From: an uncultured Oscillospiraceae bacterium
Lineage (GTDB): Bacteria > Bacillota > Clostridia > Oscillospirales > Ruminococcaceae
DNA length: 64,000 nucleotides
Assembly (NCBI GenBank): GCA_910584715.1
Contig: CAJUAN010000003.1
Location: 95,361 to 159,360, forward strand
Direction: 5' to 3'
Positions 50,204 to 59,575 of the stretch are shown piece by piece; positions within the stretch are counted from its first letter, which is position 1, and each line of letters opens with the position of its first letter. A program made the position numbers and the translations under genes. Under the pieces are notes generated by a model that saw nothing but the letters and a program-made list of their open reading frames with translations, was not told the origin of the DNA and did not search any database.

Positions 50204-51487
50204 TTATTTTCTCGGTATCATTGCCTTTGCAAGCTGGTTTATTTCCGCCAGAGGACGGTGCGCGGGGCAGGCGTAGGAGCAGCACCCGCAGTTCATGCAG
50301 AGCGTTACCTTAAGCCGCTTCAGCTCTTCAACGTCCTCCGCGTTGTAGGCGTTTTCTATCATCACGGGCATAAGGTTCAGCGGACAGGTGCGCACGCATC
50401 TTCCGCACCTTATGCAGGCCGTGGTCTTGGGGGACTCGCCGTTCTTAAATGCGAGAATGGCATTATTGTTTTTCAGCACGGGCTGATCGGTGTCATAAAG
50501 GCAAATACCCATCATGGGACCTCCGTACAGCACCTTTTTAGCCTCGGTAACTCCGCAGTGGTCAAGAAGCTCGGATACACGCGTACCTATGAGTACAAAG
50601 TAGTTTCCCGCGTTTTTCGTTACCGCGTCGCCGTCGATAGTAAGACGTCTTTTTATCAGCGGCATACCGTCCTGCGAATAGCGGTAAATGTGCGCCGCCG
50701 TGGAAACGTTCATCACCATAACGCCCTGATTTGAGGGCAGCTCCCCCTCTGCGACTATCCGTCCCGTTGCGGAGTAAACTATTACCTTTTCCGCTCCCTG
50801 GGGATACGAGGAGGGCAGCGCAACTATTTGAATGGATTTGATATCCTCGGTTTTTTTCTTCATCAAAGCAATCGCTTCGGGCTTGTTGTCCTCAATACAG
50901 AGTTTACAAATGGGAATACCTAAATACTTCTGTACCAAAAGTATACCCTCGATAACGTCCATAGGGGACTCCATCATCTCGCGGAAATCGCTTGTTATGT
51001 AGGGTTCGCACTCGGCGGCGTTGATAACGAGGGTGTCCACAGGAGTTTTCACCGCGTCAAAGTTAAGCTTTATGTGAGTGGGGAAGCCCGCTCCCCCCAG
51101 ACCGGTAAGACCGCTTTCGCGCACCGCGGCGATAAGGGACTGCTTGTCGGTTATTTCGGGTGGTTTAACATCGGGACAGACGATTTGCAAACCGTCCGAC
51201 TCGATAACGGCAGCCTTGCATACCGCTCCGCTTGTGAGCAGGAAATCTATGACGTCGGTTACCGTCCCCGAAACAGGCGAGTGGATAGGCGCGGACATAA
51301 ACGCGTCCGTGTCGCCGATCTTTTGACCCACCGTGACCGGGTCGCCCTTTTTCACAAGGCATTCGCAGGGCGCGCCCATGTGCTGGGACATAGGTATCAC
51401 CACGCTTTTCGGCAGCGGGAAATCTATCGTCTCGCAGTTTTTCGTACCCTTGTTATGATTCAGGTGTACGCCGTTGAGCTTGTTCAT
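50204..51487 (-). CDS. rnfC: Rnf complex subunit C (NADH/FMN, Fe-S)
   Basis: The 427-residue peripheral subunit begins with an N-terminal barrel-sandwich part (PLPKSVVIPMSQHMGAPCE, GTVTDVID), an SLBB/FMN/NADH-binding core (ESGLTGLGGAGFPTHIKLN, INAAECEPYITSD), and two ferredoxin motifs CIRCGRCVRTCP and CMNCGCCSYACP. It is the site of NAD+ reduction. GGGAGG eight bases before the ATG at 51485-51487 rejects a longer frame. First gene of the operon rnfC-D-G-E-A-B, the clostridial order. Confidence 0.96.
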   Translation of the reverse strand: MNKLNGVHLNHNKGTKNCETIDFPLPKSVVIPMSQHMGAPCECLVKKGDPVTVGQKIGDTDAFMSAPIHSPVSGTVTDVIDFLLTSGAVCKAAVIESDGLQIVCPDVKPPEITDKQSLIAAVRESGLTGLGGAGFPTHIKLNFDAVKTPVDTLVINAAECEPYITSDFREMMESPMDVIEGILLVQKYLGIPICKLCIEDNKPEAIALMKKKTEDIKSIQIVALPSSYPQGAEKVIVYSATGRIVAEGELPSNQGVMVMNVSTAAHIYRYSQDGMPLIKRRLTIDGDAVTKNAGNYFVLIGTRVSELLDHCGVTEAKKVLYGGPMMGICLYDTDQPVLKNNNAILAFKNGESPKTTACIRCGRCVRTCPLNLMPVMIENAYNAEDVEELKRLKVTLCMNCGCCSYACPAHRPLAEINQLAKAMIPRK

Positions 51488-51596
51488 TTGGTATCCTCCC
51501 TGTATAATTTGCATAAGTTCAACATATGGTTATTAAAATTTACTCCAAATAATACCAATCATATGTTTAAAAGTCTAAAAAGACGAATCAAAATAT

Positions 51597-51625
51597 ATTA
51601 TAGCACATTACGCGCCGTTTGTCAA
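51597..51625 (-). promoter_or_regulatory. Promoter of the rnf operon
   Basis: A perfect TTGACA (51620-51625), a 17-bp spacer and TATAAT (51597-51602). The roughly 105-base leader holds an imperfect inverted repeat with CATATG ends (about 51524-51565). Confidence 0.82.
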
Positions 51626-51677
51626 AACAAAAAATCGGAAATTTTGCACGCAAAACCGGGCATTTTGCACTCAGTCA

Positions 51678-52523
51678 TTATTTGCCCGCGGACATGAATG
51701 CGCGCACCTCCTCCGCGCGGCTCCTGCCCATATCGTAGCCCTCCTGCCACACGGCGCGGAGAGCCTTCTCGTCCTTTTCAAAGCTGTTCAGCTTGTGTGA
51801 GGGGCGGAATATCAGAGCCTTTCCCCGGCGTTCAAGCTCATTGCAGAATTCAAGCTGCTTGTTGTAAAGCTTGTGGCGGGTCAGCAGAAGCATTTCCACC
51901 TTGGGATACTTATGCTTGATAAGCTGACTCATGGCGATATTCCCTTTGCCGCACTTCTTGACAAAGCCCTCGGGCTGGGTAAGGATTATCACCGTGCGGG
52001 AGCAGCCGTCCTTGAGTGCCTGTTTTACGCATATGGGGGAAGCAAGCCCTCCGTCGAAGTAGGGCTTGCCGTCTATTTCTATCGCGGGAAAATATCCGGG
52101 GATAGCGCAGGTCGCACGCAGGAAATCAAAATTCTCACTGTCCTCCAGCGCGTTCTTGAATTCGGCTTTGCCCGTTTCCGCATTGGTAACGCCCACCAGA
52201 CAGGTACCCTGATAGCGTTTGAATTCCTCATAGTCAAAGGGCACAAGCTCCCGGGGAATGTCCCCGAAAACGAAGTCCAGACCGAACATACTACGGCACT
52301 TGCGGTAGTTCCCCATACCGAGGTAACGCTTGTCGTTGCGGTATTTTTCAAGTATGTCTATATTTCTTGCAAACTGCTTTGACACATAGGATACTCCGTT
52401 GGAAATTCCCGCCGAGACTCCCACAATGTAGGGGAACTCTATTCCCGCCTCGAGAAATGCGTCCATAACGCCCGCCGAAAATATACCGCGGAAGGTTCCG
52501 CCCTCTAAAACAAGTCCTGTCAT
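51678..52523 (-). CDS. Patatin-like phospholipase
   Basis: The 281-residue cytoplasmic protein carries the patatin features: oxyanion loop LVLEGGTFRGIFSAGVMDA, nucleophile elbow GVSAGISNG (Ser about residue 40) and the catalytic Asp in YFDGGLASP (about residue 160). It resembles the YjjU/RssA-like bacterial branch. AAGGA nine bases before the ATG at 52521-52523, preferred to an in-frame ATG at 52532. It is monocistronic: the rnf promoter lies just beyond its end and an inverted-repeat element upstream. Lipid substrate unknown. Confidence 0.92.
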   Translation of the reverse strand: MTGLVLEGGTFRGIFSAGVMDAFLEAGIEFPYIVGVSAGISNGVSYVSKQFARNIDILEKYRNDKRYLGMGNYRKCRSMFGLDFVFGDIPRELVPFDYEEFKRYQGTCLVGVTNAETGKAEFKNALEDSENFDFLRATCAIPGYFPAIEIDGKPYFDGGLASPICVKQALKDGCSRTVIILTQPEGFVKKCGKGNIAMSQLIKHKYPKVEMLLLTRHKLYNKQLEFCNELERRGKALIFRPSHKLNSFEKDEKALRAVWQEGYDMGRSRAEEVRAFMSAGK

Positions 52524-52560
52524 AATTATCATTCCTTTTTAAATTATTTGATTTTAGCGT

Positions 52561-52818
52561 TATAAATTTATGTTTATCTTTGTACTTTTTCGATTGCTAT
52601 GTCTTGACATTGTTTGATTTTAATTTATAGATGGTGTGGGGGGTGCGAGGGTAGGACCCTAAAATGGAGAGAGAGGAGTCCCAGCGTCCTTTAGTCCCGA
52701 CCTTCTCCCCCCCTCCCTTTTTGGTGCCTGACCCCCGATTTCCGCTCTATCTATAATTTAAAATCAAACAATATTAAGACATAGTAAACGAAAAGTACAA
52801 CGCTAAACATAAATTTAC
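52561..52818. repeat. 258-bp element: 70-bp inverted repeats around a GC-rich core
   Basis: Left arm 52561-52632 and right arm 52749-52818 are inverted copies with only scattered differences (shared blocks AAATTTATGTTTA, CTATGTCTT, TTGTTTGATTTTAA, TTATAGAT). The arms are AT-rich; the 116-base core (52633-52748) is strand-skewed, with G/A-rich and C-rich halves. The left arm carries TTGACA-16-TATAGA pointing into the core. There is no reading frame. It could be a miniature inverted-repeat transposable element or a structured RNA locus. Confidence 0.75.
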
Positions 52819-52840
52819 AAAGGGCAAAACCGATTCCCGC

Positions 52841-52869
52841 TTGCGAAAAATATCTTTTTATGCTATACT
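52841..52869 (+). promoter_or_regulatory. Promoter of the C39-like gene
   Basis: TTGCGA (52841-52846), a 17-bp spacer and TATACT (52864-52869). Confidence 0.65.
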
Positions 52870-52903
52870 GTTATTATCTTAATTGGAAACGGAGGCTCGC
52901 GCC

Positions 52904-53737
52904 GTGAAAAACAAACTGCTTGTAATAACCCTCGGCATCTGCACGGCGGTGTGTACCGTTATCGCCGACTACGCCTACACGGGGCAAATCCTCGACGAAC
53001 GATTCGCCGAGGTAATGCGGTACGAGGCTCTGAACGCCGACCCGCACACCCGCTACGGCGGATACTCCGTGGAAGAGCTTGGCCACGGCTACGAGAAGCC
53101 AACCGAAGTCTTCGGGAAAGTCCTGCTGGACGTTCCCGTTATCAGCCAGTACCCGGAGCTCCCCATAGGCTGCGAAGTAACCAGCGCAGCGGCATTGCTC
53201 CAATATCTGGGTTTCGACGCTGACAAGATTTACCTTACCGACAATTATCTTATCTGGGACGATAATTTTACATACGACGACCAAATGGTCTCACACGGTC
53301 CCGACCCCTACAGGGTCTTTGCGGGAGACCCCTACGACTGGGGCTACGGCTGTTTCGCGCCCGTTATCACAGATACCCTCAACAGATATTTTGCCGACGC
53401 CGCTCCCGGTTATGAAGCAGTTTCACTGGAGGGAATAAATTCCGCCGACATCGAAAAGCTGCTGAACGAGGGCGTACCCATGATAGTATGGGCAAGCCGC
53501 GATATGAAGCCCTATAACTACCGCGAACCCGCCGAGTGGCTGCTGAACGATACGGGGGAACCTTTCATGTGGATAGGAAATTCCCACACCCTTGTATTGT
53601 GCGGCTACGACAGCGCCTGCTACTATTTTATGGACTGCGACGATAAAGATGAGATAACCCCCTACCTGAAAGAACGCTTCCTGAATCGCTTTGAGGAAAA
53701 CGGAAGCCAGTGCGTTGCAGTAAAAATTCCCGATTAA
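52904..53737 (+). CDS. C39-like cysteine peptidase family protein, exported
   Basis: The 277-residue protein has an N-terminal signal or anchor (KNKLLVITLGICTAVCTVIA) and a papain-like C39_2 domain: LLDVPVISQYPELPIGCEVTSAA with the presumed Cys (about residue 90), YGCFAPVITDTLN, and WIGNSHTLVLCGYDSACYYF with the His, then an Asp in MDCDDKD. Such proteins are external peptidases or amidases of unknown target. The start is GTG at 52904 with GGAGG eight bases upstream. The stop codon overlaps the stop of the convergent membrane-protein gene. Confidence 0.88.
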   Translation: MKNKLLVITLGICTAVCTVIADYAYTGQILDERFAEVMRYEALNADPHTRYGGYSVEELGHGYEKPTEVFGKVLLDVPVISQYPELPIGCEVTSAAALLQYLGFDADKIYLTDNYLIWDDNFTYDDQMVSHGPDPYRVFAGDPYDWGYGCFAPVITDTLNRYFADAAPGYEAVSLEGINSADIEKLLNEGVPMIVWASRDMKPYNYREPAEWLLNDTGEPFMWIGNSHTLVLCGYDSACYYFMDCDDKDEITPYLKERFLNRFEENGSQCVAVKIPD

Positions 53738-54300
53738 TAGGCGTAAATGTGCGCCACTATATAGAGCAGAGAGAAGCTCAAAGCCTCCGATACAAATACA
53801 AACAGCGCAGCCCAGACTATTGCAAGTACGGGCTGCTCTTTTATTGCCGTCCCGCCCCTGGGCGCGGGAGCGTTCATTCCTTTCGGAGCCTTTTTGCCGC
53901 GCACCTCCGCGCTTCCAAATGTCCAGACGTTTATAAGTCCGTGGACGATCAGCGCGATAATGCATATATAGATCTGTTCGCTGAACGCGAATATGGAGAA
54001 AACAAAGTCCGCCGCAATAAGCAGCGGGAGATTCAGCAGTACCGTTTTTGAAAAGCTCAGCTCCGTTTTTGTAAGCTTTCCGAACAGCCAGAAAAGAGGC
54101 AGCAGAACCACTCCGTTCATCAGCAGAAGCTGTATGTTGCTGCCGATTATGCTGGTCTTGTAAAAGAAAAACGAGTAAAACTCCATGGGAAAAGCGTTCC
54201 ACAAAAACATCCAAAGCAGCGCGAAGCCTATCGCCCCAAGAGCGGCTATACCCTTTCTCTTCGGTGTGAACCAATCGTCCAAACGTTTAAACAATATCAT
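53734..54300 (-). CDS. Membrane protein of unknown function
   Basis: No family is recognised. The 188-residue protein has a cytosolic start (FKRLDDWFTPKRKG), about five membrane helices (residues 17-130 and 158-185) and a Pro/Gly/Ala-rich loop (KKAPKGMNAPAPRGG) before the last helix. AAAGG lies upstream of the ATG. It follows the EamA gene by about 30 bases on the same strand, so it may be the last gene of a transcript that begins at the histidine kinase. Its end overlaps the C39-like gene's stop. Confidence 0.78.
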   Translation of the reverse strand: MILFKRLDDWFTPKRKGIAALGAIGFALLWMFLWNAFPMEFYSFFFYKTSIIGSNIQLLLMNGVVLLPLFWLFGKLTKTELSFSKTVLLNLPLLIAADFVFSIFAFSEQIYICIIALIVHGLINVWTFGSAEVRGKKAPKGMNAPAPRGGTAIKEQPVLAIVWAALFVFVSEALSFSLLYIVAHIYAY

Positions 54301-54329
54301 CAGCCTTTCATATGGTATTAAATATCAGC

Positions 54330-55175
54330 TTAATTCTTCCTGTCTTCTTTATTATTCTGTATGAACGTCCATACCGCCGAGCCAATTATAATCACGTAAC
54401 CGATAATGCTCATGGGAACCGGTACCTGGTCAAAAAGTATAAACCCCACAGCGGCGGAAAATATAACCTGGGAATAGTCGAACACCGACACCTCTTTTGC
54501 GGGAGCAAAGGAGTACGCGCCCGTGATAGCAAACTGTCCTCCTGCGGCGAAAAGTCCCGTTAGGATAAGTATTCCCAGCTGTTTTGCCGACATCGGAGCA
54601 AAGTCCGCAAGCATGATCGGCAGAGCAGCCGCGCAGGAAAACACCGAAAAGCAGAAGACTATAAGCGCGCTTTTTTCCCCGCGCTGTTTCATATAGCGAA
54701 CCAAGGTGTACGCCGCACCTGCGCCCATTCCTCCGGTAAAGCCGATAAGGGACGGGATAAGCTCCATATTGGAAAAGGTAGGACGGATAATGAACAGGCT
54801 CCCGCAGAAAGCCAGAACCACCGCCGCTATCTGGGCGAAAGCGGTCTTTTCTTTCAAAATAATTATCGAAAATATCACCGCAAAAAACGGAGAAAGCTTG
54901 TTGAGCATTGAAGCGTCCGCAAGAGCAAGGTGATCCACCGCGTAGAAATTGCAGAACACCCCTGCCGTTCCGCATACAGCCCGCATCAGCATAGCCGCTC
55001 CGCAGCCCTTTTGTATTTTCAGCGGCGTACGGCTTCTGACGAGCATTACCGCCGCAAACGCCGCAGCCACGACGTTGCGGAAAAAGCTTTTCTGTACCGA
55101 GGGTATGTCTCCCGCAAGGCGCACACAGGCGTTCATTCCCGTGAAGCATACCGCTGACAGGATTATCAGCAGCAC
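54330..55175 (-). CDS. EamA-family (DMT) transporter
   Basis: The 281-residue transporter has ten helices in two EamA repeats (VCFTGMNACVRLAGDIPSVQ ... and GFTGGMGAGAAYTLVRYM ...). The first canonical start is a GTG at 55173-55175 without a good ribosome site. In the same frame, AGGGAG stands nine bases before an ATA (55200-55202), from which the chain would begin IKISKKNAAVLL, a typical N-terminus for this family. So AUA initiation is possible, adding nine residues. It lies 26 bases after the hybrid kinase gene. Substrate unknown. Confidence 0.87.
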   Translation of the reverse strand: MLLIILSAVCFTGMNACVRLAGDIPSVQKSFFRNVVAAAFAAVMLVRSRTPLKIQKGCGAAMLMRAVCGTAGVFCNFYAVDHLALADASMLNKLSPFFAVIFSIIILKEKTAFAQIAAVVLAFCGSLFIIRPTFSNMELIPSLIGFTGGMGAGAAYTLVRYMKQRGEKSALIVFCFSVFSCAAALPIMLADFAPMSAKQLGILILTGLFAAGGQFAITGAYSFAPAKEVSVFDYSQVIFSAAVGFILFDQVPVPMSIIGYVIIIGSAVWTFIQNNKEDRKN

Positions 55176-55227
55176 CGCCGCATTCTTTTTACTTATTTTT
55201 ATAGCTGCACGCTCCCTTTCGGCTGAA

Positions 55228-58200
55228 TTATTTCCGCCATATCCGTCGGAACGTCTCCATTACCTTTTTCATGTCTATCGGCTTTGTAAGGTGTCCGTTC
55301 ATGCCGCACTCCACGGACTTTTTCATGTCCTCATCAAAGGCGTTTGCGGTCATGGCGATTATGGGTATCTTCGCCGCGTCGGGGCGGTCGGAGCCGCGTA
55401 TGCGTTTCGTGGCTTCAATACCGTCCATGACGGGCATGCGTATATCCATAAGTATCGCGTCGTAGTACCCCTCTTCCGAAGCCTCGAATTTTTCAGCGGC
55501 GATCTCTCCGTTTTCGGCGGTATCGGTAATTATTCCCTCCGCGCCTATAAGAGTGCAGGCTATCTCCGCGTTAAGCTCGTCGTCCTCGGCAATGAGTATC
55601 CTCTTTCCCGAAACGTCCGCAATGCCGCCTGTCTCCTCATCCGTTTCCGCGGGAGGCTCCGTTATCTTCATGGGCAGGGTAAAGAAGAACTCCGAACCCT
55701 CGCCCAATGCGCTTGTTACTTCAAGCGTACCTCCGAGAAGCTTTACAAGGTTGCTGCATATTGCCAGTCCGAGACCCGTTCCGCCGTACTTTCTAACTGT
55801 TTCGGGATCAGCCTGCTCGAAGCTGTTGAATATTCTGCCGAGATTTTCCTCGCTTATACCTATTCCCGTATCCTTTACCGAGAAAAATACGTTTACCGTG
55901 CCCGCCGTATCCGAAACAGTCTCAATGACTTTAAGGTGTATCCCGCCGCTTTCGGTGAACTTCACCGCGTTGCCAAGAATATTTACCAGTATCTGGTTCA
56001 ACTTCAGCGGATCACCCAGCAGGTGGGGCTTTTTGATATCGGTCTCAACGCGGAGCCATATTCCCCTGCTTTCGGTCTGTACCCTTATCATGGTATCCAG
56101 TCTGCCGATAAGCTCGTTAAGATCGAGATAGGTCTCCTCGGCGGTCATTTTTCCGCTTTCGATACGGGACATATCCAGAATGTCGTTGATAAGCGTCATC
56201 AGATAGTGGGACGAGCTGTCGATCTTTTTCAGGCACTCCATTACCGAGGAATCGGAATTCTCATAGGACATGGCGATAGCCGTCATGCCGATGATAGCGT
56301 TCATGGGAGTCCTTATCTCGTGGGACATCTTTGACAGGAACTCGCTCTTAGCCTTGCTTTCGCGGCTTGTTCTGGACTTGGCGATATAAGCGGAAATGAC
56401 CTTGGTAAGCTCTCTCATGCAGCTTATAACAGTCTCGTCCGCAGTTTCGTTCCTGTATTCGTACACGATTATTCCCGAGATCAGGTCGTTGTCAAGCATG
56501 GGAACGGAATATGCCGTGCCGTCGGCGATCGCCTTGCCCGCGCCGTGTACGGCGTCCCGCTCAAAGAATGCGGCGTCGGCTATCTTGCAGTCAAGGCTTT
56601 TCAGATCCTGCTCAAGAGCGATATACGAGACCTTTCCGTACGAGTATGTCTTTACCTCTATAGGAGCCATTTCTTCTGCGTTCCACTGGTTGGCGATCCT
56701 GAGAGTATAGTAATCCCTGTTCATATCGAAAACAACGATCCTCTGCATATTTAGGATACGTCCCGCCTTGCTCAGAAGAGCCTGGAGAGCGGCTTCAAAA
56801 TCCGACGATTTCTCAAAAATATTGAACGCAAAGGATACTATGTCGGAATTCTCCTCGTTTTCCGTCCGTACAGCGGGAATAAAGCTGTGAGGACCGTTCT
56901 TTTTGAACTCGCTGACAAATTCCGTTCTGCCGCTTACCTCGTCGGCGAAAACTATTCCTCCGAACTCGCTTCTGAAACGGTAAGCCGCTTCGGAGGCAAA
57001 TCTTGTTTTAAGTCTGGAGGAGGACAGAGGCTCGTCGGCGTACTTGATATACGCGCCCACAACGCACTCTATCCGCACGCTTCCTCCGCTGTATATTTCG
57101 GAAATACCGCTGATTATCCTGCCGAAAAGCTCCCGCGCTTCATCTCTGGAATTAAGAGGCGTTAAAATAATAAATTCGTCCATCATTCCGCGGTACACTA
57201 TATAATCGTCGGGAACAACGCGTTTTATAACGATCGCCGCCTCCTCCAGCACTGCGTTGCAGAACGTCAGACCGCAGTTTTTATACATTTCCTCCATATC
57301 TGCGATCCTGACGATCGCGGAAATAAACGGCTTGCCATGCATTTCAACAGAAAATCCCGTAGCCAGGACGTCTCCGTAATCGCTTTTGTAAAGCTTTGTA
57401 ACAGGGTCGCGGCGTTCCTTTTCAAGCTGTTCGAGCTCAAGCTCCTTTTCATCTGTAACGTCGCGGCAGCTTGCAATCACGCGCATAAGCTTTCCGTCGG
57501 AATCGTAAACGCTTTTCGCTTTCATCAGTATCCAGATATATCCAGATGAATCAACGTCGGGTCTGAACCTTACGCAAAGTCCCGACTTGTTGACCACACC
57601 GTCCAGCATATCCGTAAGGCTTGGAATATCGTCCGCATGGCAGACTCTTCCTCCCGACACGCGGATCCTGAAATTCTCAAATTTCTTTGTGTCGGAACGT
57701 CCGTCGCTGCGCTTATTGACGTTGTACAAATAAAGAATATCGTTTTTGCAGTCGTATTCGAGAATGCTGTCGTTTGTGCTCTGTACCGCAAGCAGGTAAC
57801 GTTCCTTCTCCGTAGCAAGCTCGTTCTGATATTCAATGCGTTTTACGCTCAGCGCGTTAAGAGCCGACGAAAGGTCGTTGATCTCGGCGATACCCGTTCT
57901 GATAGGTTCAACAAATCCGTTGTCACCCGCTTTTTTAACGCTGTCGGCAAGAGCCTTGACAGGCTTGATTATGCGCCTCGAAGCGATAAACACGACGGTA
58001 AAGCCCACAAGCGCGGAAACAGCCGCTGCAATTATTATTTTAAGGTTTATCCCCGAGGTCTCGGCATAAATACTGTCATTGCTTGAAACTGCCGCCGCGA
58101 ACCACCGTTCCGAGCCGTAGGGGGAATTTTCCGGATAAAGGCTTATCTCGTCCACCGCGCAGTACGCCTGTTCTCCGTTTATTTTAACGTCCGTTATTTT

Positions 58201-59184
58201 ATAAAGTATGCTGCCGTCAGCCTCCGTAAAGGTCAAAGGCTGTCCTACGCACTGTTCAAAGCCGTTGTGGGTATGGGAAGAAACCGCCGCGTCGGCGTAA
58301 ACTTCTCCCGAATCATAGGTCAGGAGAGCATAGCATCCCCCTCCGTCCGTGATCTCATCGCTCGGCATAAGCTCAGCTATTCTGTCTGCGGAAACGGCAA
58401 CACCCACCGCACCGAAAACCATATTGTTGTAGATAAGCGGCTGCGAATATGTCACAATGCGATCTCCGCCGTATTTGCTGCTGTCCGAAAGATAAAACGG
58501 TCTGCTCCAGTATCCGAGATTCTCGGGGCTTGCGTACGGGTAATCGTACCCGGCGAAAACAGGCATGAAAAAGAAGTCCATATCCGTTTTACCCGGCTCA
58601 TATCTGTATTTGTCCGTCCAGTTTATATCCAAAGGGATAGCATATTTTTCCGACACGGAATTTGAGCCGCGCACCATCATTATATCGGAATAATCGGATG
58701 GGTTGTACAGCGGGTCTCCGTCGCTGAAAAAGGCTCCGCGGAGCTCCGCCGGAGAGTTGTCATCGGGCCTCGACGCGGCATCTGACAATACTATAAACGC
58801 CCCGCTCACTGAATTCATTCTGAGAGCCTCGAGCAGGCTTTCGGAGATCTCTCCTATAAATGCTGAAACGCATTCGTCGCTTTCAAGCAAAGCCTTTCCG
58901 CTGACTCCGTTTTCGTCGGCTATTCTGTCGAGTATCCTTTCCGCTCTGTAGTTTACTCCCGAAAGACCGTTCCAGCGCTTGGTCATTTCCGTTTCAAGGT
59001 ATACAGCGCATTCCGACGCGCTTTTGTCCAGCAGCTTTTCACTTCCTGCACTGATCTCTCTCATCGTGCCTGTAAACGCCAGTACGCAGTAAAATATTAC
59101 CGCCTGAAGAAATACCGCCGCCAAAAGCGGTATTATCAGACTGCGCATAAGAGTTATTCCCGAAGATTTTCCTTTTTTAAGCAT
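55228..59184 (-). CDS. Large hybrid sensor histidine kinase (Cache, PAS, degenerate GGDEF, GAF, receiver)
   Basis: The 1318-residue membrane sensor has helix 1 (about 12-37), a large external Cache-type domain (about 40-360), helix 2, a HAMP-like linker (RRIIKPVKALADSVKKAGD), a PAS domain (SILEYDCKNDILYLY), a GGDEF-like domain with the active loop changed to YRGMMDEF (so probably not a cyclase), a GAF domain, a dimerisation helix with His955 in KMSHEIRTPMN, an ATPase domain (VNILGNAVKF, GTGLGLAI) and a receiver with Asp1247 in ILMDIRMPVMDG. AAGGAAG eight bases before the ATG at 59182-59184. No response regulator gene is adjacent, so the receiver is likely a phosphorelay output. Confidence 0.93.
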   Translation of the reverse strand: MLKKGKSSGITLMRSLIIPLLAAVFLQAVIFYCVLAFTGTMREISAGSEKLLDKSASECAVYLETEMTKRWNGLSGVNYRAERILDRIADENGVSGKALLESDECVSAFIGEISESLLEALRMNSVSGAFIVLSDAASRPDDNSPAELRGAFFSDGDPLYNPSDYSDIMMVRGSNSVSEKYAIPLDINWTDKYRYEPGKTDMDFFFMPVFAGYDYPYASPENLGYWSRPFYLSDSSKYGGDRIVTYSQPLIYNNMVFGAVGVAVSADRIAELMPSDEITDGGGCYALLTYDSGEVYADAAVSSHTHNGFEQCVGQPLTFTEADGSILYKITDVKINGEQAYCAVDEISLYPENSPYGSERWFAAAVSSNDSIYAETSGINLKIIIAAAVSALVGFTVVFIASRRIIKPVKALADSVKKAGDNGFVEPIRTGIAEINDLSSALNALSVKRIEYQNELATEKERYLLAVQSTNDSILEYDCKNDILYLYNVNKRSDGRSDTKKFENFRIRVSGGRVCHADDIPSLTDMLDGVVNKSGLCVRFRPDVDSSGYIWILMKAKSVYDSDGKLMRVIASCRDVTDEKELELEQLEKERRDPVTKLYKSDYGDVLATGFSVEMHGKPFISAIVRIADMEEMYKNCGLTFCNAVLEEAAIVIKRVVPDDYIVYRGMMDEFIILTPLNSRDEARELFGRIISGISEIYSGGSVRIECVVGAYIKYADEPLSSSRLKTRFASEAAYRFRSEFGGIVFADEVSGRTEFVSEFKKNGPHSFIPAVRTENEENSDIVSFAFNIFEKSSDFEAALQALLSKAGRILNMQRIVVFDMNRDYYTLRIANQWNAEEMAPIEVKTYSYGKVSYIALEQDLKSLDCKIADAAFFERDAVHGAGKAIADGTAYSVPMLDNDLISGIIVYEYRNETADETVISCMRELTKVISAYIAKSRTSRESKAKSEFLSKMSHEIRTPMNAIIGMTAIAMSYENSDSSVMECLKKIDSSSHYLMTLINDILDMSRIESGKMTAEETYLDLNELIGRLDTMIRVQTESRGIWLRVETDIKKPHLLGDPLKLNQILVNILGNAVKFTESGGIHLKVIETVSDTAGTVNVFFSVKDTGIGISEENLGRIFNSFEQADPETVRKYGGTGLGLAICSNLVKLLGGTLEVTSALGEGSEFFFTLPMKITEPPAETDEETGGIADVSGKRILIAEDDELNAEIACTLIGAEGIITDTAENGEIAAEKFEASEEGYYDAILMDIRMPVMDGIEATKRIRGSDRPDAAKIPIIAMTANAFDEDMKKSVECGMNGHLTKPIDMKKVMETFRRIWRK

Positions 59185-59237
59185 ATCAGTATCTTCCTTT
59201 ATATGTAAATGCATTTGCATATAACCTGCCATAATGA

Positions 59238-59266
59238 ATTATACCACAAGACGGATGAAAATTCAA
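59238..59266 (-). promoter_or_regulatory. Promoter of the hybrid kinase gene
   Basis: TTGAAT (59261-59266), a 17-bp spacer and TATAAT (59238-59243), with an extended TG upstream of the -10. Confidence 0.78.
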
Positions 59267-59543
59267 GAGGGTTGAAAGAACACATAACAATTATGGGTGT
59301 TTTATATTTTAACGACGTTATAATATAATTAAACTATTTCATATCAAAGCTTTTGATAATTTCACTAATGACAATTTTGTGGATATATGTCGCCTGTCTC
59401 TGATCAAGAGCAGTGGCACGTTTGCAAATTATTTTCAATTCTTATGGATTAAGTTTAACCTTGTAGAACAAGCGGACGTGGAGACCGTAAACTATCTTGA
59501 AACGCTTCTGACGGTACACAAAAACACAAATTGCCAAAATAAA

Positions 59544-59575
59544 ACAGCCGTCTGCAAATGTTTGCAAACGGCTGT
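59544..59575. terminator. Stem-loop with U-rich minus-strand tail
   Basis: Arms ACAGCCGT-c-TGCAAA / TTTGCA-a-ACGGCTGT around a 2-base turn, followed on the minus strand by TTTTATTTT. Confidence 0.6.

Noticed and set aside
54949..56334. Open frame of 461 codons on the + strand
   Set aside because: It lies opposite the hybrid kinase and EamA genes, has no ribosome site, and its protein has no recognisable motif. It arises from the codon bias of the opposite strand.
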